The translations under genes were made by a program, and so were the position numbers. From a virus, in IMG/VR virus record IMGVR_UViG_3300005732_000026, positions 1 through 44,925 of that record: a DNA stretch of 44,925 bases; one strand, written 5' to 3'. The stretch's first letter is position 1. Each line of letters starts with the position of its first letter. The notes beneath the pieces were generated by a model. That model made no database searches and had not been told where the DNA came from. It saw nothing but the letters and a program-made list of their open reading frames with translations. This document shows, piece by piece, positions 17,114 to 23,795 of this stretch.

Positions 17114-17127
17114 TGTACGGCAGTACA
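17114..17127. promoter_or_regulatory. Inverted repeat, candidate operator
   Basis: TGTAC-GGCA-GTACA is a perfect 5-bp inverted repeat in the 108-bp gap between two divergent operons, 16 bp behind the HNH start and 9 bp before the -35 of the rightward promoter. A dimeric repressor such as the HTH protein at 16397 could bind it. This is inferred from position and symmetry only. Confidence 0.45.
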
Positions 17128-17135
17128 TTTCCGGG

Positions 17136-17164
17136 TTGACACGATATTGCGCAAGTCATATGGA
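17136..17164 (+). promoter_or_regulatory. Sigma70-type promoter for the DUF3560/methyltransferase operon
   Basis: A -35 TTGACA (17136-17141) and a -10 TATGGA (17159-17164) are 17 bp apart, 42 bp before the first start codon. The -35 is perfect; the -10 matches at four of six positions, which is normal in alphaproteobacteria. Confidence 0.6.
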
Positions 17165-17187
17165 ATTAGAAGTCGCTTTCGACACCA

Positions 17188-17202
17188 CGGACAGGAGATC
17201 CG
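17188..17202 (+). promoter_or_regulatory. Hairpin-boxed ribosome binding site, copy 1
   Basis: CGGA and TCCG can pair around a CAGGAGA loop that contains the Shine-Dalgarno bases. The ATG follows three bases after the box. Three more copies of this arrangement lie in the same operon (19387, 19910, 20404). Confidence 0.6.
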
Positions 17203-17205
17203 AAC

Positions 17206-18699
17206 ATGACCACTGATTTTACTGCGACCTATTCGCCAGAAGACAACAAATTGCGCCTTTATGCGGCGCATCGCCTGGACGAAGAAACGTTCGCCCGGAT
17301 CAAGGGCGCCGGTTTCAAATGGGCGCCGAAACAGGAGCTTTTTGTCGCTCCGAAATGGTCGCCAAAGCGCGAAGATTTGTTGACTGAACTTGCAGGCGGT
17401 ATTGAGCCGGAGTCGATCACGCTCGCCGAACGCGCGGCCATGAAGGCGACGCGCCTTGAAGACATCGCGCACAACAAGGCGGCCAAAGCGAGCGCCTACA
17501 GCCGCGCCGCTTTCGCCATTCTTGACCACATCCCGGCCGGGCAGCCGATTCTTGTCGGGCACCATTCGGAGGCGAAACACCGCCGCGCCGTCGACAAGGC
17601 GGCCCGCGCGCAAGACAAGGCGGCCGAAAACTTCCGCGCTATCGACTATTATCTGTACAAGGCGGAAAGCGTCGAAAGGCACGCTAACTACAAGAATTCG
17701 GACCGGACCCGGGCGAACCGGATCAAGACTCTTTTGTCCGAATTGCGCGACCTGCAGCGCAAGCGGAATCACGCCGCCTTGTGTGTGAATCTCTGGGAAG
17801 CCGTCACCACTCCGGAAAAGATCACGGAATGGGTGAACCGTGGCCAGATCCGGACCGGCCCGCTGACTGATCATAAATCCTATTGGGATCTGTCCAAAGG
17901 CGAGGCGACGCCGGAAGAAATCCGCGAACGCAATCTGAAGCGAGCCCGGGCAACACTGGAATCCTCTTACCTTCGCCGCTGGATCGAACACACGCTGAAT
18001 CGGCTTGCGTATGAGCGCGCGCTTTTGGGTGACATTGCGGCCCATGAAGGCGAGCTGACACCGGTTATCCTGCAGACGTTCGCGCGGACACATGGCGCGG
18101 ACAAGCCAAAGGCAACCAAGGGTGACGGGGATTCATTCATCCTGGAATCACCGCTTCCGCTGCCCGCACACATCGCCGGGCGTGATGACGCGTTGACGAT
18201 GGAGCTGGATTCCGAAGAATGGCGCAACTTGATGCAATCCGCCGGATACGAAGTCCCGGCCAAAAAGCCGCGCCGCGTACACCCTGGCCGCGCTCCGAAG
18301 GTCTCGCTGATCAATCCGACGACTGAAGAGGCAGCCAAGCTTCAGGAGCTCTGGAATCAGGACGCGGAATCCCGCGCGCACGGTATCGGCGGTTGTGTGA
18401 TCACGGAAATGAATCAGGCGACCTATTCACGCAACTCCGGCGGGTCTTATTCCCCGTGCGAGACAATCGAAATCGACGCGCGCGGCCGCCAAGTCCGCAC
18501 CGTTTGGCGCAATATGGCGCAAGTGAGAACGGGTGAAGCGGTAGCGCGTATCCGAGTCGGCCGGAGCACAGTGCAGAGTCAGTATTACGGCGCGCGCTCC
18601 GTCCTGGTCATCACGGACAAGCCGCAACGGGCGCTCCCGGTCGACTGGGAAGCCGCGGCAAAGCCGTTTTCCGATATCCAAGACGACAAGGCGGCCTAG
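17206..18699 (+). CDS. DUF3560 domain protein, 497 aa
   Basis: The start ATG 17206 has AGGAG inside a small hairpin. The N-terminal 60 residues (KIRAYAAHRLDEE-type beta/helix, then GFKWAPKQELFVAPKWSP) resemble a domain that commonly precedes DUF3560. Residues 100-190 carry the DUF3560 pattern PILVGHHSEAKHRRAVDKA and KAESVERHANYKNSDRTR. The C-terminal part has a GGCVITEMNQATYSRNSGG segment. DUF3560 proteins are widespread on plasmids and phages of alphaproteobacteria; the function is unknown. It is followed four bases later by a DNA methyltransferase, so the pair may modify or protect DNA. Confidence 0.8.
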   Translation: MTTDFTATYSPEDNKLRLYAAHRLDEETFARIKGAGFKWAPKQELFVAPKWSPKREDLLTELAGGIEPESITLAERAAMKATRLEDIAHNKAAKASAYSRAAFAILDHIPAGQPILVGHHSEAKHRRAVDKAARAQDKAAENFRAIDYYLYKAESVERHANYKNSDRTRANRIKTLLSELRDLQRKRNHAALCVNLWEAVTTPEKITEWVNRGQIRTGPLTDHKSYWDLSKGEATPEEIRERNLKRARATLESSYLRRWIEHTLNRLAYERALLGDIAAHEGELTPVILQTFARTHGADKPKATKGDGDSFILESPLPLPAHIAGRDDALTMELDSEEWRNLMQSAGYEVPAKKPRRVHPGRAPKVSLINPTTEEAAKLQELWNQDAESRAHGIGGCVITEMNQATYSRNSGGSYSPCETIEIDARGRQVRTVWRNMAQVRTGEAVARIRVGRSTVQSQYYGARSVLVITDKPQRALPVDWEAAAKPFSDIQDDKAA

Positions 18700-18702
18700 A
18701 TC

Positions 18703-19326
18703 ATGCGGCGCGAAGTCTACACCCGCCCCGCCGGAAAGCCATTGCGCCTGCCAGTGATCAAGCGGGAGCGTCCCGACGCGCTCCCGCCGGTTGCGGCGCC
18801 GGTGGCTTCCCCTGTCATTGTCGACAAATTCACGGAATGCCACGTTACACCGCCGGACGTTGCCGCGCGCATGGTTTCCGCGCTTGGTCGGTGCGGTGAC
18901 TGGCTGACTCTCGAACCTTCCGCAGGGACCGGCTCGCTATTGCAGGCGCTACTTGATGCGGGGCAAAATCCATCGGAAATTGTCGCTGTTGAAAGGCATA
19001 TAGGCCTGTATCAGCGACTCCGGTCTGAATTCCCTCTGATAGCAAGCGGCGGAAACTTCTGTTTTCTTGAATACGCGGAACGATGGGCCGGACAAGCGGC
19101 CTTCCCCCGCGTGATCATGAATCCGCCATTCTCGAAAGTTCGGCAACACGTCACGGCCGCCTTGTCGCTTATGGGAAGGTGCGGCCATCCGGAGCCCGCG
19201 CGCCTTGTCGCCCTGGTCCCGGTTACGTTCAAAGACCCGGACGCGGAAACACTGGAAGAGTTACCGCCTGACACGTTCGCAACCGCGCGCGTGTTCACCA
19301 AAATCATTCAAATCGAGCGCGCCTAG
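18703..19326 (+). CDS. DNA methyltransferase, N6-adenine type, 207 aa
   Basis: The AdoMet-binding motif is EPSAGTGSLL (71-80), an acidic residue follows at VAVERHIGLYQ, and the catalytic NPPF is at 140-143. The order motif I then NPPF is that of gamma-like adenine methyltransferases. At 207 aa it is short, with little room for a target-recognition domain, so specificity may be loose or supplied by a partner such as the DUF3560 protein upstream. No restriction enzyme gene is adjacent, which points to an orphan, protective role. It overlaps no neighbour. Confidence 0.85.
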   Translation: MRREVYTRPAGKPLRLPVIKRERPDALPPVAAPVASPVIVDKFTECHVTPPDVAARMVSALGRCGDWLTLEPSAGTGSLLQALLDAGQNPSEIVAVERHIGLYQRLRSEFPLIASGGNFCFLEYAERWAGQAAFPRVIMNPPFSKVRQHVTAALSLMGRCGHPEPARLVALVPVTFKDPDAETLEELPPDTFATARVFTKIIQIERA

Positions 19327-19337
19327 CGCCCCGATTA

Positions 19338-19360
19338 GGTGCCGGCCCCGCGCTGGCACC
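19338..19360 (+). terminator. Hairpin, possible attenuator
   Basis: GGTGCC (19338-19343) pairs with GGCACC (19355-19360) across an 11-base loop, followed by CTTT only. It sits 12 bp after the methyltransferase stop in an 80-bp gap. The weak T tract suggests partial termination or an RNA-processing site rather than a full stop. Confidence 0.35.
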
Positions 19361-19386
19361 CTTTCCGGCCGCTAGGAGCCGACACA

Positions 19387-19401
19387 CGGACAGGAGATCC
19401 G
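19387..19401 (+). promoter_or_regulatory. Hairpin-boxed ribosome binding site, copy 2
   Basis: The same CGGA-CAGGAGA-TCCG box as at 17188; all 15 bases are identical. The ATG at 19407 follows five bases after the box. Confidence 0.6.
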
Positions 19402-19406
19402 ACACA

Positions 19407-19622
19407 ATGACTTACAACCCAATCAAGCGCCTTTGCGCCTATATGGCCCGATGCAAGGCCGACGCGCTTGAGCAGCGCGCGGAGACATATCGCGGAGCGG
19501 CCGACATGGCTTTTCAGCGCGGCGACTTCGATACGGCCCGCGGCCTGACCTATACCGGCTACCGGCTCGCCCGGTTTGCTGGCGTCTATCGCCGCGCCTC
19601 TCGCCGCATGCTGGAGGCTTGA
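19407..19622 (+). CDS. Unknown 71-aa protein
   Basis: A basic helical protein (RLCAYMARCKADALEQRAET; AFQRGDFDTARGLTYTGYRL) with a TPR-like feel to the central helices. The start is set by the hairpin-boxed ribosome binding site. It precedes two more small coupled genes. No function was recognised. Confidence 0.6.
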   Translation: MTYNPIKRLCAYMARCKADALEQRAETYRGAADMAFQRGDFDTARGLTYTGYRLARFAGVYRRASRRMLEA

Positions 19623-19625
19623 GCC

Positions 19626-19826
19626 ATGATGCATATTCCCAACTATGACCACGCCACCGCCGCGTCATGCCTTCGAGTGATGGACGCCCTGGGCCTTGAG
19701 GCTTGGCAGGAAGGCGAAAGCATCTTCGCACTTGAGCCGGTTGGCGAGGGCGTACAGCTGGCATCCTTTGCAGCAGACGGTCACGGATTGCGCGCTTTTC
19801 TGGAGTCGACCCCATGCGCGGCTTGA
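19626..19826 (+). CDS. Unknown 66-aa protein
   Basis: The start ATG 19626 lies 3 bp after the previous stop with GGAGG twelve bases ahead. The sequence has a helix plus beta hairpin (TAASCLRVMDALGLEAWQEG; FALEPVGEGVQLAS), similar in layout to small single-domain phage proteins. No family was recognised. The next gene, a membrane micropeptide, begins inside its last codons. Confidence 0.55.
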   Translation: MMHIPNYDHATAASCLRVMDALGLEAWQEGESIFALEPVGEGVQLASFAADGHGLRAFLESTPCAA

Positions 19827-19900
19827 TCCGTGACGCATCTTGCGCGGCTGGCCTGTTGGGCCTGGTCGCGCTGATGCTGATCATCACGCCGCCTTATTGA
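19814..19900 (+). CDS. Single-span membrane micropeptide, 28 aa
   Basis: ATG 19814 starts a 28-aa peptide whose last 18 residues are hydrophobic (AAGLLGLVALMLIITPPY). It overlaps the end of the preceding gene by 13 bp, so translation would be coupled. The positive N terminus (MRGLIRD) predicts an N-in orientation. Three other phage peptides here have the same plan (20637, 27978, 32388). Confidence 0.5.
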   Translation: MRGLIRDASCAAGLLGLVALMLIITPPY

Positions 19901-19909
19901 GCGGCACAA

Positions 19910-19926
19910 CGGACAATGGAGATCCG
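19910..19926 (+). promoter_or_regulatory. Hairpin-boxed ribosome binding site, copy 3
   Basis: CGGA and TCCG flank CAATGGAGA, a two-base longer loop than copies 1 and 2. GGAG lies in the loop and the ATG at 19930 follows three bases after the box, as in copy 1. Confidence 0.55.
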
Positions 19927-19929
19927 AAC

Positions 19930-20343
19930 ATGTTTACCCAGAAATTTGACACATTCGCTTGTGAAGGCAACTCGATTGAATGCGAGCACGAAGGCTTCAC
20001 CGTTCGGGCTCGAATCGAACCGGACGACTACCACATTGACAACGACGACTGTCACAACACGGACCAGAGCGTTACCGGCTGCGATGACGAGCAGCAGGCC
20101 AATCTATTGGAGGCGCGCCAAGCATGGTTTGATGATGAATGGTTTTATTGCGGCGTTGTGCTTGGCGTCTATTGCGACGACATCCCAGTCAGCGAAAACG
20201 CGGCGGGTCTGTGGGGTATCGAGTGCAACTATCCCGGCGCCGACAATTCCTATCTGCAGACGGTCGCGAATGAGTTGCTTGACGAAGCAATCAAAGACGC
20301 CCAGGCCCAGCGCGCCCGCATCATCGAGAAGTTGAGCGCATGA
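19930..20343 (+). CDS. Unknown acidic 137-aa protein
   Basis: The start is fixed at ATG 19930 by the boxed ribosome binding site. The protein is strongly acidic with several Cys (FACEGNSIECEHEGFTVRAR; DDYHIDNDDCHNTDQS) and contains FYCGVVLGVYCDDI and GLWGIECNYPG. The layout suggests a compact beta domain of the kind found in plasmid and phage proteins near DUF3560. The acidity could hint at DNA mimicry, but there is no motif to support it. The stop overlaps a possible short frame of no clear meaning. Confidence 0.65.
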   Translation: MFTQKFDTFACEGNSIECEHEGFTVRARIEPDDYHIDNDDCHNTDQSVTGCDDEQQANLLEARQAWFDDEWFYCGVVLGVYCDDIPVSENAAGLWGIECNYPGADNSYLQTVANELLDEAIKDAQAQRARIIEKLSA

Positions 20344-20403
20344 CGCCGGCACCAGCACACGCCGGGCAGCGCACGATATACGGCGGCATATGGACCAGCA
20401 CCA

Positions 20404-20418
20404 CGGAAAAGGAATCCG
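20404..20418 (+). promoter_or_regulatory. Hairpin-boxed ribosome binding site, copy 4
   Basis: CGGA-AAAGGAA-TCCG: the stem bases are kept while the loop differs from the other copies, and AGGA stays in the loop. The ATG at 20422 follows three bases after the box. Confidence 0.55.
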
Positions 20419-20421
20419 ACA

Positions 20422-20640
20422 ATGCAAATATCTGACACCCTCAAACCTGGCCAAATATGGCGCCAGTATTCAGACAAAGACTATGGCGACATTATCCGCT
20501 TCAAAGTCACGGCGTCGTCGGCTCGCGCCGCTCACATCGAGAATTGCGCCACCGGCAAGCCCTACGCAGTGACCAACCAGGGCGAACTAGACACCTTCAC
20601 CTTTGACTGCGAATTGATGGAAGCGGAATCTCAAGCATGA
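20422..20640 (+). CDS. Unknown 72-aa protein
   Basis: A small mostly beta protein (DTLKPGQIWRQYSDKDYGDI; AHIENCATGKPYAV) with one Cys in the centre and one near the end. The GQIWRQYSDKDYGDIIRFKV stretch resembles small SH3-like domains. No family is assigned. The stop overlaps the start of a membrane micropeptide (ATGA). Confidence 0.6.
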   Translation: MQISDTLKPGQIWRQYSDKDYGDIIRFKVTASSARAAHIENCATGKPYAVTNQGELDTFTFDCELMEAESQA

Positions 20641-20726
20641 CGCCAGACGAAGCCCGCGCCGTTCCCGCGCTCATCATCGCCGCGTTGCTTCTGATCGGGC
20701 TGATGTGGCCACGGTCGAAAGACTAG
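20637..20726 (+). CDS. Single-span membrane micropeptide, 29 aa
   Basis: ATG 20637 overlaps the previous stop (ATGA). The peptide has one hydrophobic span (VPALIIAALLLIGLMW) followed by PRSKD. Same architecture as the 28-, 34- and 25-aa peptides elsewhere in the rightward operons. It is the last gene before a terminator. Confidence 0.5.
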   Translation: MTPDEARAVPALIIAALLLIGLMWPRSKD

Positions 20727-20754
20727 ACGCGAGCACCCATGACCACCATATAGA

Positions 20755-20783
20755 CCCGGCTGGCATCCGCTGGCCGGGTTTTT
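20755..20783 (+). terminator. Rho-independent terminator of the DUF3560 operon
   Basis: CCCGGC (20755-20760) pairs with GCCGGG (20773-20778), followed at once by five T (20779-20783). It lies 28 bp after the last small gene of the rightward block. Confidence 0.75.
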
Positions 20784-20841
20784 GACGTGACAGCTTTTGT
20801 CACCCCGCGTCAAATCGCCATACAAGCCGCTGGAGAGCCGT

Positions 20842-21111
20842 TTGACCCGTTCCGCATCACAGACACCCCGAAAGGCGCTAGGCGCGCTCCTGGCCCCCAT
20901 GTACGGCCCGCAATGGAGCCTTGAGCTGGCCGGGTTGCTGGAATGGAACCCGCGCACGGTCGAAAGACTGGGAACACCCAAGATGCCGCTTGACGCGAGA
21001 CGCCTGCAATTGATGGCGGACGTTCTCCGGCAAAACGAGACCGGACAAACCGGGCTCCGGATTGCCGAATGGTGCGAAAGCCGGATCCAGCAGGAAACCC
21101 AAACCGATTAA
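20842..21111 (+). CDS. Possible HTH protein, 89 aa
   Basis: The start is uncertain: TTG 20842 has GGAGAG ahead; TTG 20797 and ATG 20899 are alternatives. The central LELAGLLEWNPRTVERL followed by LDARRLQLMADVLRQN looks like a helix-turn-helix with a following helix. It sits alone between a terminator and a convergent operon, whose last stop overlaps its own by four bases (TTAA). It may be a regulator; the function is not known. Confidence 0.5.
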   Translation: MTRSASQTPRKALGALLAPMYGPQWSLELAGLLEWNPRTVERLGTPKMPLDARRLQLMADVLRQNETGQTGLRIAEWCESRIQQETQTD

Positions 21112-21404
21112 GAAACCCAAACGTGTTGCTCGGGTAGCCGCAAAGTTTCGACCGTTTCGGTGTGAACGATGTCGTAATACGGGACTTTATGCGAACCAGA
21201 GCGAGTTTCGATCTCGCACACGAAATAGCCCTGCAGCCAGATCAAGCCGTAACCCTCGATCCGGTGCGGCCATTTGGCAAACCGCCGCTCCCACGAAACC
21301 AGCCGGCGAGAGACGCGATACCGCGGCCTCTCAATGAACTTGCAACCCGTCCGCACATTGAACCGGATCAGCCCGTCATCAGCGGTTAAAGACTGGTCAG
21401 TCAT
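21108..21404 (-). CDS. Unknown 98-aa protein, last gene of the early leftward operon
   Basis: A basic, beta-rich protein (FIERPRYRVSRRLVSWERRF; GYGLIWLQGYFVCEIETRSG) with many Arg, Trp and Tyr. Its start overlaps the stop of the 141-aa gene by 8 bp. No domain was recognised. The stop overlaps that of the convergent plus-strand gene. Confidence 0.6.
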   Translation of the reverse strand: MTDQSLTADDGLIRFNVRTGCKFIERPRYRVSRRLVSWERRFAKWPHRIEGYGLIWLQGYFVCEIETRSGSHKVPYYDIVHTETVETLRLPEQHVWVS

Positions 21405-21822
21405 GGCTCATCAACTCCGCTGCAGCATCAAACCCACGCATCCAGGCCGCTCGCTCATCAGCACTCCTTGCCTGATACGTCCGGCTTGATCCGCACATAG
21501 CCGCCCAAAAGCCCTCATCCTCGATCGCATCGATTGCCGCGGCGCCGTGCAGATCGGATTCATGCATGCCGACGAACTCCAACTGTACCGGCGCCCGCAT
21601 GGATGCCAGCAGCTTTTGCGCCGCCCGCATCTCATCGTGGCTGGCCTTGGGATCGCAGTCCAGCAGATCCAGGGCCCGTTCGACGGCTCGACGCGGGAAA
21701 CCCAAACCGTCCAGCCGATCCTGTGCCCTCTGGCGCATGGCTTCTGCTCGCTGGATGGCCCGGCGAACTTGAGACAATTCCCGGAGTGCCCCAATCAGGT
21801 CCGCTTGTGCTTGACTATCCAT
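21397..21822 (-). CDS. Helical protein with RMF-like C terminus, 141 aa
   Basis: The N-terminal half is a long helix/coiled coil (SQVRRAIQRAEAMRQRAQDR). The C-terminal part, DEGFWAAMCG then SADERAAWMRGFDAAAEL, has the layout of ribosome modulation factor-like domains (a Gly/aromatic helix, a short loop, then a W-x-x-G helix). It overlaps both neighbours. The RMF resemblance is inference from spacing. A second protein in the same operon (25691) shows the pattern more clearly. Confidence 0.55.
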   Translation of the reverse strand: MDSQAQADLIGALRELSQVRRAIQRAEAMRQRAQDRLDGLGFPRRAVERALDLLDCDPKASHDEMRAAQKLLASMRAPVQLEFVGMHESDLHGAAAIDAIEDEGFWAAMCGSSRTYQARSADERAAWMRGFDAAAELMSHD

Positions 21823-22151
21823 GTCTGCCTCGTTGCTTTTCGTGCGACTTTTCCGCCGCGTGGGATTTGCTTGATGTTGCGGGTTGCGGACTGCTCGACC
21901 AACTTGGCCGCGTCTTCTGCCGGCATCGCCACAAGGACCAGGCCCAAAGCTTGCAGAACGTCATTGGCGTTCGCGGTCATGTTGAACGGGCGCTTGCCCC
22001 ATGGCCGATCACCGCCCTCGACCTTGGAGGCATAGGCGTCCTGCCAGCCGACGCGGTGGTCCAGATCGGCATGCGTGATGCCCAACTCCTTGCGGCCGTC
22101 TTCGATCAACAGCATGAAGTCCTCGGTTCGGGTCATTCGACGTGGCTTCAT
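21795..22151 (-). CDS. HTH domain protein, 118 aa
   Basis: The start ATG 22151 overlaps the helicase stop (ATGA); a longer frame is a shadow. The region LGITHADLDHRVGWQDAYAS then KVEGGDRPWGKRP is an XRE-type helix-turn-helix with an Ala-rich following helix (ANDVLQALGLVLVAMPAEDA). The C terminus is very basic. It may be a regulator of the early or late operon, or a replication accessory. Its place inside the replication operon rather than beside the operators argues against it being the main repressor. Confidence 0.7.
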   Translation of the reverse strand: MKPRRMTRTEDFMLLIEDGRKELGITHADLDHRVGWQDAYASKVEGGDRPWGKRPFNMTANANDVLQALGLVLVAMPAEDAAKLVEQSATRNIKQIPRGGKVARKATRQTWIVKHKRT

Positions 22152-23602
22152 GATCGCCGCTCCTGGTCGTAATAATCGCTGTAGCGGCCCGTCTCGTAAT
22201 CCAGCTTGAGAACCGCGCAGCCTGGCTTTCCCATGATCCGGTGACGCTTCACCTTCCACGAAATCACTTTGGCCAGCGCATCGCCGGATTCAGTGATCTC
22301 CCGGTACGCGGTGACGCCCAAATCGACCATGTTGTACCAATGACTCGAGCCGGAGATATCGTATCCGCCTGGCACCTCGTATGAGCCATCGTTTTTCTTC
22401 TGGATTTTTCGCGGATGCGCCACGATCGCCACATGGACGTCGAACTTACGGGCAAAACGCTTCAAGTCATTCAGCACCCGGCCGGTGTAATCGTTCTCGC
22501 TCTCGCTGCGATCGCGGGTGTGATCCAATTTGGACCATGGGTCGATCACGATCATGTCCACACCATGCCGAACGACCGCGGTTTCCATCTTCTCGATCAG
22601 CCAGTCAATCGTCATTCGAGCGTTTGTCTCTTCATCCTCGACGAAGAAGCAAAAATGTTCGTCCAGGCGCTGGTCAGTCAGGGACCAATGATTGCCATCC
22701 AGGGCGGGCTCCGGCCGATTGCCGACATAGCAGGCCATCGCGGTGCGATAATCCTCCTGCACATCATCCTCGAAGCAGCCAATGCCAAATCGCCAGCGGT
22801 GTTGCCGCATCAGCTCCCAGCAAACGGCGTTGATCAGGGTCGATTTGCCGTGATTGGGGACACCCGTCCACACAGAGATATGCTTGCGAAGAATGGCCAC
22901 ATGCTTGTCGAAGTCCGAGTTCTTGCCGCCCAGGCTGACGTGAAACACCTGCGGCTTGGCGACCGGTGGCATGTCCGCGACTTTCACCACACCCGGGATC
23001 GAGATCCACGCAGCATCGGCCACCGCTTTCTGGACCGCCTCCACGCCATGCTTGATCAGCGCGCCATTGGGATCCTTGGTTCCGTCGGGATAACGCAGCC
23101 ACTTGCACCGCGCTTTGCCGAGCCGCTTAGCCAGATAGTTGCGCAGATGTGACCCGTTCTGGTCGCCATCAACGGCAAGAATGATGACCCGCTCACCCTT
23201 CAGGCGCTTCAGCAGGTCAGGCACATACGACCACTTGGCCCCGCCATCATCCTCGACCTCACCGTTTGGCGCCCCGTCCGGCACGGAAATCACTCGCTCG
23301 AATCCACACTGGATCATCGCAAGCGCATCCATCTCGCCCTCGGTAATGATCACCGGGCTATCGCCAGCCTTCAGAGAGTCTTCGTTCCAGCAGGACTTGA
23401 ACGGAGCGTCCGCGTCCTGGCTGAAACCCTTCTCTGGGGCAATGCGTCGATATTTGGTTGTGACGTGCCGGCCATCTCGCTGATACGGGAAAGCCAGCCA
23501 CTCACCACCAGCTCGATCGACGCTGGCTATGTCGTGTGCTTCCGCTATCGCTGGGTCTATTTTGCGACTCCTGAGCCAAGCGGCGGCTTTCTCGTTCAGC
23601 AT
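22148..23602 (-). CDS. Toprim primase-helicase (DnaB/Twinkle type), 484 aa
   Basis: The N-terminal Toprim domain has VIITEGEMDAL (84-94, catalytic Glu) and VDGDQNG (144-150, DxD). The C-terminal RecA-like helicase has Walker A GVPNHGKST (247-255) and Walker B MIVIDPW (350-356), with a later HVAIVAHPRK motif. This is the layout of T7 gp4 without its zinc-binding domain. A perfect AGGAGGT lies at 23607-23613, just before ATG 23602. The missing zinc ribbon is encoded directly upstream in another frame (23502-23795). It unwinds DNA and primes the lagging strand. Confidence 0.92.
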   Translation of the reverse strand: MLNEKAAAWLRSRKIDPAIAEAHDIASVDRAGGEWLAFPYQRDGRHVTTKYRRIAPEKGFSQDADAPFKSCWNEDSLKAGDSPVIITEGEMDALAMIQCGFERVISVPDGAPNGEVEDDGGAKWSYVPDLLKRLKGERVIILAVDGDQNGSHLRNYLAKRLGKARCKWLRYPDGTKDPNGALIKHGVEAVQKAVADAAWISIPGVVKVADMPPVAKPQVFHVSLGGKNSDFDKHVAILRKHISVWTGVPNHGKSTLINAVCWELMRQHRWRFGIGCFEDDVQEDYRTAMACYVGNRPEPALDGNHWSLTDQRLDEHFCFFVEDEETNARMTIDWLIEKMETAVVRHGVDMIVIDPWSKLDHTRDRSESENDYTGRVLNDLKRFARKFDVHVAIVAHPRKIQKKNDGSYEVPGGYDISGSSHWYNMVDLGVTAYREITESGDALAKVISWKVKRHRIMGKPGCAVLKLDYETGRYSDYYDQERRS

Positions 23603-23795
23603 TGTAACCTCCTGCCCATCCGCAATGATGGCAATTGAAGACCGCTTCCGTGGATGACTTGATCGTCACGCTCAGACAGCGATCCTTTTTCTTTTTCCGG
23701 GTGTGAGAGCACTGTGGGCACGTCGTTGTATGATTGCCCGACTGTTGCGAGTTCAGAGCGATGCCCTGGTCGTGAAGCCAGTCCGATAAGGTCAT
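23502..23795 (-). CDS. Primase zinc-ribbon protein, 97 aa, overlapping the helicase out of frame
   Basis: The metal-binding Cys pairs are C26-P-Q-C29 and C55-H-H-C58 (TTTCPQCSHTRKKKKDRC; AVFNCHHCGWAGGYN), the T7 gp4-type primase zinc-binding domain. After residue 65 the sequence is Arg/Ser-rich and runs in a shadow of the helicase, so only the first 65 residues look functional. The start overlaps the DUF1376 stop (ATGA). It overlaps the helicase by 101 bp in a different frame; a +1 shift near 23603-23610 would fuse the two into a full T7-like primase-helicase. Separate translation is the alternative. Confidence 0.8.
   Translation of the reverse strand: MTLSDWLHDQGIALNSQQSGNHTTTCPQCSHTRKKKKDRCLSVTIKSSTEAVFNCHHCGWAGGYNAERESRRLAQESQNRPSDSGSTRHSQRRSSWW

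Noticed and set aside
20340-20435. Possible 31-aa plus-strand frame after the 137-aa gene
   Set aside because: It has coupled start codons but no hydrophobic span or ribosome binding site and is crossed by the boxed ribosome binding site of the next gene.
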